Shown here piece by piece: positions 50,501-58,959 of a stretch of DNA of 64,000 nt. The position numbers were made by a program, and so were the translations under genes. The stretch spans positions 124,001 to 188,000 of the forward strand of contig JACRLX010000002.1 of NCBI GenBank assembly GCA_016235165.1. Reading direction: 5' to 3'. The notes beneath the pieces were generated by a model. The model had not been told where the DNA came from. It did not search any database and saw nothing but the letters and a program-made list of their open reading frames with translations. The stretch comes from Rhodocyclales bacterium. Its GTDB lineage: Bacteria > Pseudomonadota > Gammaproteobacteria > Burkholderiales > Rhodocyclaceae. How positions within the stretch are numbered: the first letter of the stretch is position 1; each line of letters opens with the position of its first letter.

Positions 50501-52792
50501 TTACCAGCGGCCATCGAAAAAGCCGTCGAACTCTCTCGTAACCGAGCCAAACAAGGAAGCACTTTTCCTGCCAGATTGATCGATCCAGGAGTGACTCAAG
50601 CGAAACACCAAGCGACCCAGGCGATAGTCGACCAATTGTTGCAGGGAGGTACTGCCATTGTCGGTGGCAAATCCCGTTCCACCGGCCACATTCTGGTTGC
50701 TGAAGCTCTGCTGGCGCGAAAGTGAACCGCTGTAATTCAGGTTCCTTACTGAAAACGGGCTTTGATGAGAATACCCCAGAGAAAAGCTGCCGGCCATCAC
50801 CGGAGCGTTGGAGTTGACGGTGACCCCGTTAAGAATCTGGTTGGTCGTGTTGTTGATGACGCTCTGCGTCCAGCTCAAATTTGAATTCACCGTCACGGCT
50901 GCCCTGGACGAAATCTGGTAGGCCGCTCCGCCCATTAAATTCACCGACTTGAACTGGTTGCGCCCGCCGACGCCGTCGGACGCGGTAACTATCAGGTTCG
51001 CACTCAGGTTGGCCGTAAGTTTTTCGCCATAGGCGGCACGAAATGCCGCACCGACATTGTTGCCGAAACTAGTCGTCGGCCCAAGGGTAGCCGTCGTCCG
51101 CGTCAGATTTTGTCCGGCAGAAAGATTGATCGATGCCATCTCACTCAAGACGAACGAACGCGCGAGATTGTGGTTGGCCGTTAGGTTGGTTCCAATTTCA
51201 TTGCTTCCGTTGCTGGAGGCACTGCGGGATAAGCCTCCTCCCGTTCCCCACCCATACACCCAGCCGGAAATCGTAAGTGGATCGCCCGCGTAAGAAATGC
51301 TGCCGTTCTGAAGATTCGTTACGCTGCGCGTGCCAGCGTTCTGAATCGAGGTAACCGAAACATTGCCCGCAGCCGAAAGATTGTTGTTGAAGCGGTAGTT
51401 CGTCGCAACAAATCCACCAAGGTTGCTCAAGTCATTGCTCGTGCTGTTATTGCTGGTCTGGGTCTTGGAAAAATTTCCGCCACCCGTCAATGTCAGGGGC
51501 AAATCTTCAAAAGGTCGCCAGGTGAAGGCGCTTGATCCGAGGAGGACGGATGCCGCGTTTTGTGTCAGGGCATTGCCCTGGTACATGTTTGCCTGCGTCC
51601 TGGCAAAAGTGAATAGGTTGCTGATGTTGAGGTCTTCATGGACATTCCAGCCATGATTGACATTGATAGACACCTGTTTCGAATCCTGGGCAGAAGTCCC
51701 GCCGCCGATCGTTGTCGTCGGGTCGGTAGCCGCATTCGATCCGCTGAAGCTTGCATTGAAGTTATGGTTTCCTTCAAGCAGATGCTCGAAGGGGAACTCG
51801 CGCGTCGTGGTGAAGGTACCGCCCACGTTTGTGATCGCGCTTTTCACGCTTGAGGTCGTCAACCCGCTGGTAATCCCGTTGCGGCTGAAATTGAGCGCGT
51901 AATTGTCCCGCCCGTCTTCGGTGCGATAGCTTTGACGGGCGCCAAATGCGGTCGACGTCGAGGGGCTGATGATTTCCGCGGATCGACTCTGGGACGTTGC
52001 CGTGGAAAGATTCGCGCTGAAGGGAAAGCGGCTCTGGGGAAAGACATCGACACTCCCCCCCAGGTTGAAGGATGAACTGTCGCTTTTGCCAGCCGCCCCC
52101 GTAGTCGGAGTAAATTTCGACCCCGTCGAACTGGCGCCCAGCAACCCTGACCACTGGGCAATGTATGGGGCAACGATGAAGCTGTTTGCCTGAATATTCA
52201 AATTATTGAATATCGTTAGGCTCTTACCACCGTCGCTCGCCTGGAACTGATTTCCGCTGGTCGTGGTATTTCCGGCCCACCGAATGGGCGCCAACTGCCA
52301 GCTCTCGCCACTCAGATCCGGGAGACCAGCAGAGTCAGCCTTGCCTTTTGTTACCACCGAGCGATTGTCGCGCCCTGCGGGAACCCGCGATGCCTGACCC
52401 GCCGGCGACGGATCATAGGGAACAGGATCTTCGGGGTCGAACGGCTGGTTCGCGATACCCTCGATTAACGCGTGATGTTCGGTCGCGACTAGTACCGGAA
52501 CATCATTTACCGGCGATTTCCTCACCTGCTGCCCAAGCGCAAAATCCAACCTGAGTGGCAGATCCAACGATACTGCCGTGGGTGCCTGAATGTCCTCGAC
52601 CCGCGAAACTGCGGCCGCACCCAACCCGATTGACAGCTTCAGGACCAGCGGGCCGGAACCCGCCACGCCTACGCCGGATGGCGTTGAACTCAGCTCACTT
52701 GAAATAGCCGACTCACTGCAAACGGCTCCCAGCCCTCCCAGAAGCAGACAAACATACCGCTTGCGCCGGAAAGTTTGGCTACCATTCCTCAC
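50501..52792 (-). CDS. Large outer-membrane beta-barrel protein (conduit porin candidate)
   Basis: The 763-residue product has an N-terminal signal-like segment (RKRYVCLLLGGLGAVCSESA), a non-barrel region to about residue 170, then alternating polar/hydrophobic strands rich in Ser, Asn, Thr and Gly up to an aromatic C terminus (FDGFFDGRW). This is typical of outer-membrane barrels of porin-cytochrome conduits such as MtrB/OmbB-type proteins. No sequence identity with a named family is claimed. GTG 52792 chosen; no good ribosome site. Flanked by a PpiC isomerase and periplasmic cytochromes. Confidence 0.8.
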   Translation of the reverse strand: MRNGSQTFRRKRYVCLLLGGLGAVCSESAISSELSSTPSGVGVAGSGPLVLKLSIGLGAAAVSRVEDIQAPTAVSLDLPLRLDFALGQQVRKSPVNDVPVLVATEHHALIEGIANQPFDPEDPVPYDPSPAGQASRVPAGRDNRSVVTKGKADSAGLPDLSGESWQLAPIRWAGNTTTSGNQFQASDGGKSLTIFNNLNIQANSFIVAPYIAQWSGLLGASSTGSKFTPTTGAAGKSDSSSFNLGGSVDVFPQSRFPFSANLSTATSQSRSAEIISPSTSTAFGARQSYRTEDGRDNYALNFSRNGITSGLTTSSVKSAITNVGGTFTTTREFPFEHLLEGNHNFNASFSGSNAATDPTTTIGGGTSAQDSKQVSINVNHGWNVHEDLNISNLFTFARTQANMYQGNALTQNAASVLLGSSAFTWRPFEDLPLTLTGGGNFSKTQTSNNSTSNDLSNLGGFVATNYRFNNNLSAAGNVSVTSIQNAGTRSVTNLQNGSISYAGDPLTISGWVYGWGTGGGLSRSASSNGSNEIGTNLTANHNLARSFVLSEMASINLSAGQNLTRTTATLGPTTSFGNNVGAAFRAAYGEKLTANLSANLIVTASDGVGGRNQFKSVNLMGGAAYQISSRAAVTVNSNLSWTQSVINNTTNQILNGVTVNSNAPVMAGSFSLGYSHQSPFSVRNLNYSGSLSRQQSFSNQNVAGGTGFATDNGSTSLQQLVDYRLGRLVFRLSHSWIDQSGRKSASLFGSVTREFDGFFDGRW

Positions 52793-52839
52793 GTTGCATG
52801 CATGAATCTGGCTGGAACATCTGGCGATCGCCGCCCAGC

Positions 52840-53877
52840 CTACTTCCCAGCTTTGGCTTCGCCCTGCGCCACGCTGTTGTCGAGTAGAACGATTTTCGCT
52901 TCCGCGCGCAGCTTGGCAATAAGATCGTTCCATGCCTTGTCCTGCCGATCACGCAACAACAGGTCACGCGCACGACCCGCAACGTTCTCGAACGGCTGTA
53001 GTTTGGGCGAAATACGCTCGTCCAGCCGAAAGACTCCTACCCCCTGCAACATCTCGATGGGATCGGCGACTTCACCAAGCTTGAAGCCATCAATCTTGCT
53101 TTGCAGGCTTTCAGGCATCATTCCCTGATGCAGGTAACCCAGATCGCCGCCATTGTCCGCGCTGGGATCCCTTGAAAACAATCTCGCCTGCTCCGCGAAA
53201 CTCGCACCGCCACGAATCCGTCTGACGATCGCCTCTCCTTCGCGTAGCGCAGCATCCCATGCTGCGCGCGGCGACGAAGGATCGACTGCAAGCAGGATCG
53301 TGTGCAACCTCAATTTGGCTGGTTCCGTAAATAGCTCGGGCTTGGAGCCATAGTGAGCTTTGACCTCATCGACTGTCGGCTCAGGGACTTTCTTCACAGC
53401 TTGCTCAAGCCGTACCTGCTGACTCTGCTGATCAAGCTGTTCCTTCAACCCGGGGAGCAGAGACTCACGATTTTTCTGCCAAACCGGACTGGTCGCATAG
53501 CGTTGCTCATATGCCGAGATACGCTTCTCGACATCCTCGGCGTCAGGCTTGATGCCGCGACGATCTATCTCTTCGTGATACAGAATCCGGTTTATCAGTT
53601 GATCCGTCACATCCTTCCGCGCCTGATCGAGCTGATCCTGCGGAACCTGGCCATGGTAGAACTTCTGACGCAAGTAGGCCGAATATGCAGCATGGAAGTC
53701 GTTCTGCGTGATTGGCTTGCCATTGACCGTCGCGAAGAGCGGCACACTGGCCACTTGCGAGCCAACCTTCACGTCCGCATGCGCAGCACTCGATTGCTGC
53801 GCATGCAAACCAGAAGCAAACGATAAACCCAAGCCTGCAAGTACCCACAAAGCGCGCATCCGCAGACTGGTTGCCAT
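52840..53877 (-). CDS. PpiC/SurA-type periplasmic prolyl isomerase
   Basis: The 345-residue product has a signal peptide (WVLAGLGLSFASGLHAQ), SurA N-terminal helices (QKFYHGQVPQDQLDQARKD, LINRILYHEEIDRRGI) and one parvulin domain (~190-290) with LRLHTILLAV, SFAEQARLFSRDPSADNGGD and LGYLHQGMMPESL. It should help fold the barrel next to it or secreted cytochromes. Starts at ATG 53877, after the terminator that follows the tetrahaem gene. Confidence 0.92.
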   Translation of the reverse strand: MATSLRMRALWVLAGLGLSFASGLHAQQSSAAHADVKVGSQVASVPLFATVNGKPITQNDFHAAYSAYLRQKFYHGQVPQDQLDQARKDVTDQLINRILYHEEIDRRGIKPDAEDVEKRISAYEQRYATSPVWQKNRESLLPGLKEQLDQQSQQVRLEQAVKKVPEPTVDEVKAHYGSKPELFTEPAKLRLHTILLAVDPSSPRAAWDAALREGEAIVRRIRGGASFAEQARLFSRDPSADNGGDLGYLHQGMMPESLQSKIDGFKLGEVADPIEMLQGVGVFRLDERISPKLQPFENVAGRARDLLLRDRQDKAWNDLIAKLRAEAKIVLLDNSVAQGEAKAGK

Positions 53878-53971
53878 GTATCACCTTTCCTGTTGAACCT
53901 GACTCGCTTTCCAGACGGCTCGCAAAATCAGCGAGCTGCTTGAAGCGAAATCCAAAATTGACTATACAAGA

Positions 53972-54003
53972 AAAAAGCCCCTCAGTTTCCCTTGGGGCTT
54001 TTG
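53972..54003 (-). terminator. Rho-independent terminator after the OmcE-like gene
   Basis: On the minus strand AAAAGCCCC pairs with GGGGCTTTT around a 12-base loop, followed by a run of T. It lies 64 bases past the tetrahaem stop and would make a short abundant transcript for that gene, with partial read-through to the isomerase and barrel genes. Confidence 0.85.
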
Positions 54004-54066
54004 ATCGTGCGAGTGTTGCTTAGTTCGCTCGCAACGGCGTCGGCGTGCCGCCGAAGGCCGCCTCGA

Positions 54067-54930
54067 TCACTTGACGTGACAGGACAGACAGATCGCCGAA
54101 CCCGCAGTCGTTACCCGCATGAACATGATGTTGTCGCTACCCTTGCTTTCCACATGTGGATCATGACAGGAGCCGCACTCAACCGACGGACCGGTCACGT
54201 CCGAGCGAGTGTAAAGCGACAGGTCGGTTTTCTGGCGAGTCGTATCAACCGTGCCAGTTTCCACCCAGAAAACCTGAGAGCTGCCGGACGCCTTGGTGAG
54301 CACGACAGCGCCCGAAAAATGGGAGTCTGCCCGGGTGCTCGCCCCAATGAAATCAGCATCCTTACACGTTCCACTCACCGTGGTGCCACTACCAGACAAA
54401 CCGCCACCGCAGTACTGAATGCCGATCGGATGGTCGTTCGTCAGGTCCGTACCGAGGACGGGGATCGGGGTCCCGGCCATGGTCGCCGCTCCGGTCCAAG
54501 TACCGCCAATCGAAGCGCCGGCCGCGCTGTACAGACCACTTCCAGGACGGTTCAACGCATTGTCCATGGCCTGCGTGCCGTCATGACAGGACAGGCAGGC
54601 AAGGGAAACCGAACCCACGTTGGCCGCGATCGTCCCATCGATGGACGATGTCGCACTGGCCGCCACCGAGTTGTAAACCTGATAGCTGTTGCCGGCCGGA
54701 AGGTTCTTGTTCCACAAAGGAACGGCAGCCGACGTATCTGAACCGTGCGGCGTATGGCAGAAAACACAAATCTGGTCGGTACCCGTGGTGTGATTGGGAC
54801 CGCTACCCGACGATGAAAGATTGTGCTTGGTAGCTGCAATACCCGTAGCAGCAGCTAAGACAGCACCCGAAATCATTGCCAAAGCCAACCCACCCACCCA
54901 GCGAGTCAGACTGGAACCCATTACCCTCAT
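54067..54930 (-). CDS. OmcE-like tetrahaem cytochrome (nanowire subunit candidate)
   Basis: The 287-residue exported protein has haem sites CVFCH (55-59), CLSCH (112-116), CGSCH (252-256) and CLSCH (281-285, five residues from... the C terminus being HVK). Its layout follows the OmcE family: TKHNLSSSG, ICVFCHTPHGSDT, PLWNKN, ACLSCHDGT, NRPGSG, LTNDHPIG, CHDPH and a C-terminal SAICLSCH. Distal His candidates at 36, 62, 167 and 259 are all present, giving four bis-His haems. Cys174 and Cys189 lie in an insertion and may form a disulfide. GGAGG precedes ATG 54930. OmcE polymerises into extracellular filaments in Geobacter; polymerisation here is inferred. Confidence 0.9.
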   Translation of the reverse strand: MRVMGSSLTRWVGGLALAMISGAVLAAATGIAATKHNLSSSGSGPNHTTGTDQICVFCHTPHGSDTSAAVPLWNKNLPAGNSYQVYNSVAASATSSIDGTIAANVGSVSLACLSCHDGTQAMDNALNRPGSGLYSAAGASIGGTWTGAATMAGTPIPVLGTDLTNDHPIGIQYCGGGLSGSGTTVSGTCKDADFIGASTRADSHFSGAVVLTKASGSSQVFWVETGTVDTTRQKTDLSLYTRSDVTGPSVECGSCHDPHVESKGSDNIMFMRVTTAGSAICLSCHVK

Positions 54931-54995
54931 GATGACCTCCGTTTTAGTTGGTGCCGCAAGTTCAAAACAAGCCCAAACCTTTACGCCCAACATCA

Positions 54996-55011
54996 AGCAC
55001 CAAACATGCCA
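54996..55011 (-). promoter_or_regulatory. Sigma-54-like promoter before the OmcE-like gene
   Basis: The minus strand reads TGGCATGTTTGGTGCT, with GG and GC exactly 10 bases apart; TGGCA matches the -24 element and TGCT the -12. Start of transcription would fall near 54985, about 55 bases before the ATG. The element is within the 251-base gap 54931-55181, which contains no gene. Confidence 0.5.
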
Positions 55012-55181
55012 CCAGAGAAAAACAAACCCAACATTGATACACACCCGAAAAACAAACTTTTATTCATAGAGTTGCACTAACTCACCGCTCATGATCGAGG
55101 CTAACTAAGGCCATACACCCAGGTAATTCCTAAATTCAAGAATGCATTTCTCGGAATCAGAAACGACAGAAAAGTTCGAGT

Positions 55182-56318
55182 CTAAAGCTTCGGCTTTCCG
55201 GGTAAGGCGGTCGGCGACTTCCTGCCAAGAAAGCCCTCCTTCTCCGCCAACCCATGCGGACGGAAAATATCGATACGCGCAAACCATTGATCAACGAAGT
55301 AAATCCGCCCATCTTCATCTACCGCCACGCCTGAAGGCAGCATGTATCCGGCTGGCTGGTCCTGTTCAGAGCGCTCACCAATGAACATCAGCAGGTCGCC
55401 ATCAGCGTTGAAGATCTGGATGTTGCCAAAGGCTGTGTCCGCCACATACACGTTTCCCTGCCGATCGGTGGCGATCTCCTTGGGGCGCGCAAAGTTTCCA
55501 AGTTGTTTGCCCACGGTGCCAAAAGTCTTGAGGAACTTTCCATTCCTGTCGAAAATCTGGACACGAAAATTGCCGCCATCAACCACATAAACGCGCCCGT
55601 CTTTGCCCAAGGCAACATCGCGCGGCAAATTAAACTCGCCATCTCCGGAACCGCGTTTGCCTATGTCCATGACATGAGCTCCGGTCACGCCATTGAACAC
55701 TCGCACCATGTGCTTGTCCGAACTGACACCGCCGATATCCACCACGTAAATTCTCTCACCGGCTTCATCCACGGTTACGCTCGACAGGCGCTCAAAAAAC
55801 TTTGGGCCACCAATCTTGCGCAAATACTTGCCCCCCTTGTCGAAAACCAGAATCTGTTTCTGCGTGGCATCCGCAACATACAGATTGCCCATGCTATCGA
55901 CATCGATGCCCAATGGCTTGACTATCCTGCCGTCTCCGTCATCGTCGCCAACCGTGTAGTAGCTCTGCCCTGGTACATCGAAGACCTTGATCTTGCGCCC
56001 AACCGTATCCGAGACAAAGAGCCTGCCCTGATAGACCGCTATCGAATAAGGCTTGGTCAGCGCCTCCCCCGACACACCCGAAACGCCGGTAAGGGCTCGT
56101 TTCAGGGCCGATTCGTCGGCCTCGGGGACTACATCGGCACTGCTGCGTATCGCGCGCTCGAACACAAAGCGCGGCTCATCCGGTGGCGCCGGGAAAACCA
56201 GGGTTCGCGTCGAGCGGCCAACCTGCTCGAGATCGCGCTTTGCGACCGTGACGCAACCGCCGGTGGCCGCTATTCCCGCCACCAAGATCAGACTGAATAC
56301 CAACCGCATTTGATTCAT
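55182..56318 (-). CDS. NHL-repeat beta-propeller lipoprotein
   Basis: The 378-residue product has a lipoprotein-type signal (LVFSLILVAGIAATGGC) and NHL blades: KPYSIAVYQGRLFVSDT, KPLGIDVDSMGNLYVADA, LSSVTVDEAGERIYVVD, LPRDVALGKDGRVYVVDG, RPKEIATDRQGNVYVADT and LPSGVAVDEDGRIYFVDQ, making six. ATG 56318 has AAGG upstream. It sits between two OmcE-like tetrahaem genes, repeating the propeller-cytochrome pairing seen at 42519-46266. Probably outer-membrane anchored; role in docking or assembly inferred. Confidence 0.9.
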   Translation of the reverse strand: MNQMRLVFSLILVAGIAATGGCVTVAKRDLEQVGRSTRTLVFPAPPDEPRFVFERAIRSSADVVPEADESALKRALTGVSGVSGEALTKPYSIAVYQGRLFVSDTVGRKIKVFDVPGQSYYTVGDDDGDGRIVKPLGIDVDSMGNLYVADATQKQILVFDKGGKYLRKIGGPKFFERLSSVTVDEAGERIYVVDIGGVSSDKHMVRVFNGVTGAHVMDIGKRGSGDGEFNLPRDVALGKDGRVYVVDGGNFRVQIFDRNGKFLKTFGTVGKQLGNFARPKEIATDRQGNVYVADTAFGNIQIFNADGDLLMFIGERSEQDQPAGYMLPSGVAVDEDGRIYFVDQWFARIDIFRPHGLAEKEGFLGRKSPTALPGKPKL

Positions 56319-56400
56319 ACCCTTGCCCCTTTCGTCCGGATAGGCAACACCGGCTTCTCTCCCAAACATATCCCGCAACCGCCGAAGTTCCATAGTGCCA

Positions 56401-57186
56401 TTATTTACTGTGGCATGTGAGACACAGCTGACTCCCGGCGGGAGACACCCGCAGAAAGGTTTCCGTACTCGCATGCGGATCGTGGCAGCTGCTGCATTCG
56501 ATATGTGGCAACATGAAGCCGGCGCCGAGGCCCGATTCGGCAGAGATGCGTCCATAAAGTGGCAAGTCATTACGTGTGCGACGCGACGTGACTCCGCTGC
56601 GAGAAACCCAGAACACCTCCCGCCCCTCGACCATGCCCTGGCTCACATCGCGAAAATCATCCAGAGCGACCAGATGCTGGGCCTCGCGGAAAGGTGTGCT
56701 GGCATCCCTTGGCGTGGTTACGATGCGATCCTGATGAAGCTGGTTTTTGGTTGCACCACGATAGGCAACTCCAAAGGGATGGTCGGCCGACGTGCGGCCA
56801 ACGCCGAATGCCTGAATTGAATCATGACAGGAAAGGCAGGCAATCGACTGAGAACCCACCGCGGGCTTGCCCAAACCCAGGCGACCAATGTCGTCGTAAA
56901 TCGTGAAGACGAAATCGACGCCCAAGGACTTTTGCCAAAGCGGCCTGGCGGCTACCGTCTTCCCTTCGGGAATTTCACCGACCTCGATGATGGGGGTATG
57001 ACAAAACACACACACCTGTTTCTCATCGACGTTCTTGTCCCGAGAACGAATCAGATTGTGCTTGGTTTCCCGAACATCGGCGAATACGGACTGCCCGGCA
57101 ATAGCCAGAAAAAATACGAGGGCCGCCAAAATCGGCATGGCGACACGCCTCCGAACAACCGTATGGGAGCCCCCAGGCAAATTCAT
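56401..57186 (-). CDS. Second OmcE-like tetrahaem cytochrome, altered distal ligand
   Basis: The 261-residue exported protein has CVFCH (59-63), CLSCH (117-121), CSSCH (231-235) and CLTCH (255-259), and shares with 54067-54930 the segments TKHNL, CVFCHTP, ACLSCHD, DHPFG, VFWV, CHDPH and CLTCH at the C terminus. The usual TPHG after haem 1 reads TPII, so one distal His is missing at its expected place; His170 or others might substitute. ATG 57186 has GAGG upstream. A specialised or regulatory filament subunit is possible. Confidence 0.88.
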   Translation of the reverse strand: MNLPGGSHTVVRRRVAMPILAALVFFLAIAGQSVFADVRETKHNLIRSRDKNVDEKQVCVFCHTPIIEVGEIPEGKTVAARPLWQKSLGVDFVFTIYDDIGRLGLGKPAVGSQSIACLSCHDSIQAFGVGRTSADHPFGVAYRGATKNQLHQDRIVTTPRDASTPFREAQHLVALDDFRDVSQGMVEGREVFWVSRSGVTSRRTRNDLPLYGRISAESGLGAGFMLPHIECSSCHDPHASTETFLRVSPAGSQLCLTCHSK

Positions 57187-57328
57187 CGTACCTCGGGCAG
57201 CGAAGGACGCGGAAGCCCCTGGACGCCACAAAACCAGCCCCAAGGAACTTCTATTGCCGAAAGTCAAACCCCTGCTTCCCAAAGCGATCACCATACACGC
57301 CAAGGCATATTCATCCCAATCGGCATAT

Positions 57329-57703
57329 CTAATTGCCGGCGATATGAGTTTCACGCTCCCCCTGCATGATCCTCGAAACCATATAGTCTAATGCGGCAAC
57401 TGCCTGGGCGTCGGAAATGGATGCGTTGCCACCTTTGGGTGGCATGCCGCCTTTTCCGCGAAGCACCGAGATTTGCAGTGCTCGTCGCCCGGAAACCAGA
57501 CGCCCCTCCCAATCGGCACGATTATCCATTCGAGGCGCCATGCCCAGGCCACTTACGTGACAAAGCGCGCAATTCTGCAAAAATACCTCTCGCCCGGAGA
57601 TCCTGTCGTCGGCAACCGCAACACCCTCCATGGGAACGCGCGAAACCATCCACAGCACCAGTGGCAAAAGCACGAGCAGGAAACGGGCAAGAGGGGCTTT
57701 CAT
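57329..57703 (-). CDS. Monohaem cytochrome c (c5-like)
   Basis: The 124-residue exported protein has NCALCHVSGLGMAPR and the Met-ligand region MPPKGGNASISDAQ, like the N-terminal domain of 49034-50026. Signal peptide LARFLLVLLPLVLWMVS. First gene of the minus-strand set 57703-55182, with a divergent sigma-54-like promoter upstream. Periplasmic carrier. Confidence 0.9.
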   Translation of the reverse strand: MKAPLARFLLVLLPLVLWMVSRVPMEGVAVADDRISGREVFLQNCALCHVSGLGMAPRMDNRADWEGRLVSGRRALQISVLRGKGGMPPKGGNASISDAQAVAALDYMVSRIMQGERETHIAGN

Positions 57704-57751
57704 CGCGCGACTTTGCAAGTAACGATGTCTTAAATAAATCGATTGAGGATT

Positions 57752-57770
57752 AAAGCAACAATCAGACCAA
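57752..57770 (-). promoter_or_regulatory. Sigma-54-like promoter before the monohaem/tetrahaem-2 genes
   Basis: The minus strand reads TTGGTCTGATTGTTGCTTT; GG and GC are exactly 10 bases apart, and the -12 part TTGCT matches consensus, while -24 is TTGGTC. It would transcribe 57703 leftwards with about a 35-base leader. Confidence 0.45.
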
Positions 57771-57794
57771 CGGTTCGCAGGCGCGATCCCTGCT

Positions 57795-57810
57795 TGGCGC
57801 TTGCCCTGCA
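57795..57810 (+). promoter_or_regulatory. Sigma-54-like promoter before the trihaem cytochrome
   Basis: The plus strand reads TGGCGCTTGCCCTGCA, with GG-N10-GC spacing and good -24 (TGGCGC) and -12 (TGCA) elements. It lies 62 bases before ATG 57872, divergent from the promoter at 57752-57770. Confidence 0.5.
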
Positions 57811-57871
57811 AGCTGAATTGGCTCTACCATGCGGTTGCTCCGCATCCACCCTCGGGAACGACATTTCGCCC

Positions 57872-58948
57872 ATGATTGACTTCAGAAAATCATTACTTTC
57901 GCTCGCCACCCTCCTGATCGTCGCTGTATCGCTCTCGTCTGCCCCTGCAACCGCCGGCAAACACGACGCTAAAGGCCCCGAATCCAAACCCGACGCCCTG
58001 TACCACAACTATTGCTCGGTTTGTCATGGCGATCGCGGCGATGGGCGCAGCCGAGCCCGTAACAGTCTGGTGCCGCCCCCCCGTGACTTCACCACGGCGG
58101 GCGAACTTACCCGCGAGGCGATGATCACGATCATCACCCATGGCAAACCCGGTACCGCAATGGTGGGTTGGAAAACCCAACTCAGCACCGCTGAAATCGA
58201 AAGCCTGACGGACTACATACGCAAGACATTCATGATTGTCGCCCTCGATCCGAAATTGCAGCGCGGCAAATCCTTGTACACCCAGAACTGCATCGCCTGT
58301 CATGGCACGCAAGGACAGGGCAGCAACCTCCCCATTGGCGGATCGGTTCCCGCACGCGACCTCGCCTCACCCCAGGCTCGAGCGGAACTGAACCGGGAAC
58401 GCATGATCAATTCCGTTACCGTCGGCCGGCCGGGCACGGCCATGGCCGGATTCGGCGGACGCTTGCCTGCCGCCGACATCGAAGCGGTCGTCGACTATGT
58501 CCGGGCAGCCATCATGGTTCCACAAACTGACATTTCCGGCACCAACGCCCACGCCGGGCGTGCCGCTCCGCCCGGCAGCAAGCCGGTACCCGCTGCGTCT
58601 GCCGCCGGCGCCGACATGGCGCAACCGATGCCAAATTCGCTGAAGGGCAACTCGGCAGCGGGCGAACGCTTCTATCTCGCCAATTGCGCAACCTGTCACG
58701 GGGCAAAAGGTGACGGCAAGGGGCCTCGCGCCTATTTCATCAACCCCAAGCCTCGCAACTTCCTCGATCCAGCGTTTACCACAGGCTTTAACCGGCCAGC
58801 GATATATGCTGCGACGGCGATGGGACGGCAGGGATCGGAAATGCCTGCCTGGAGCAAGGTCCTGAGCGATCAGGAAATCGCCAACGTGGCCGAGTTTGTA
58901 TTCCAGCGTTTCGTCCAGCCCAGGCAGAAGGCAACAAAGTCAAAGTAA
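57872..58948 (+). CDS. Trihaem c-type cytochrome (three class I domains)
   Basis: The 358-residue exported protein has three class I haem domains: YCSVCHGDRGDG, NCIACHGTQGQG and NCATCHGAKGDG, each followed by a Met-containing segment (GTAMVGW, GTAMAGFGG, GSEMPAWSK). Signal peptide SLATLLIVAVSLSSAPATA. ATG 57872 follows a sigma-54-like promoter. First of a plus-strand set with 58960 and following genes. Domain repetition suggests internal duplication; a periplasmic electron relay is likely. Confidence 0.9.
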   Translation: MIDFRKSLLSLATLLIVAVSLSSAPATAGKHDAKGPESKPDALYHNYCSVCHGDRGDGRSRARNSLVPPPRDFTTAGELTREAMITIITHGKPGTAMVGWKTQLSTAEIESLTDYIRKTFMIVALDPKLQRGKSLYTQNCIACHGTQGQGSNLPIGGSVPARDLASPQARAELNRERMINSVTVGRPGTAMAGFGGRLPAADIEAVVDYVRAAIMVPQTDISGTNAHAGRAAPPGSKPVPAASAAGADMAQPMPNSLKGNSAAGERFYLANCATCHGAKGDGKGPRAYFINPKPRNFLDPAFTTGFNRPAIYAATAMGRQGSEMPAWSKVLSDQEIANVAEFVFQRFVQPRQKATKSK

Positions 58949-58959
58949 GCGACGGCCCC

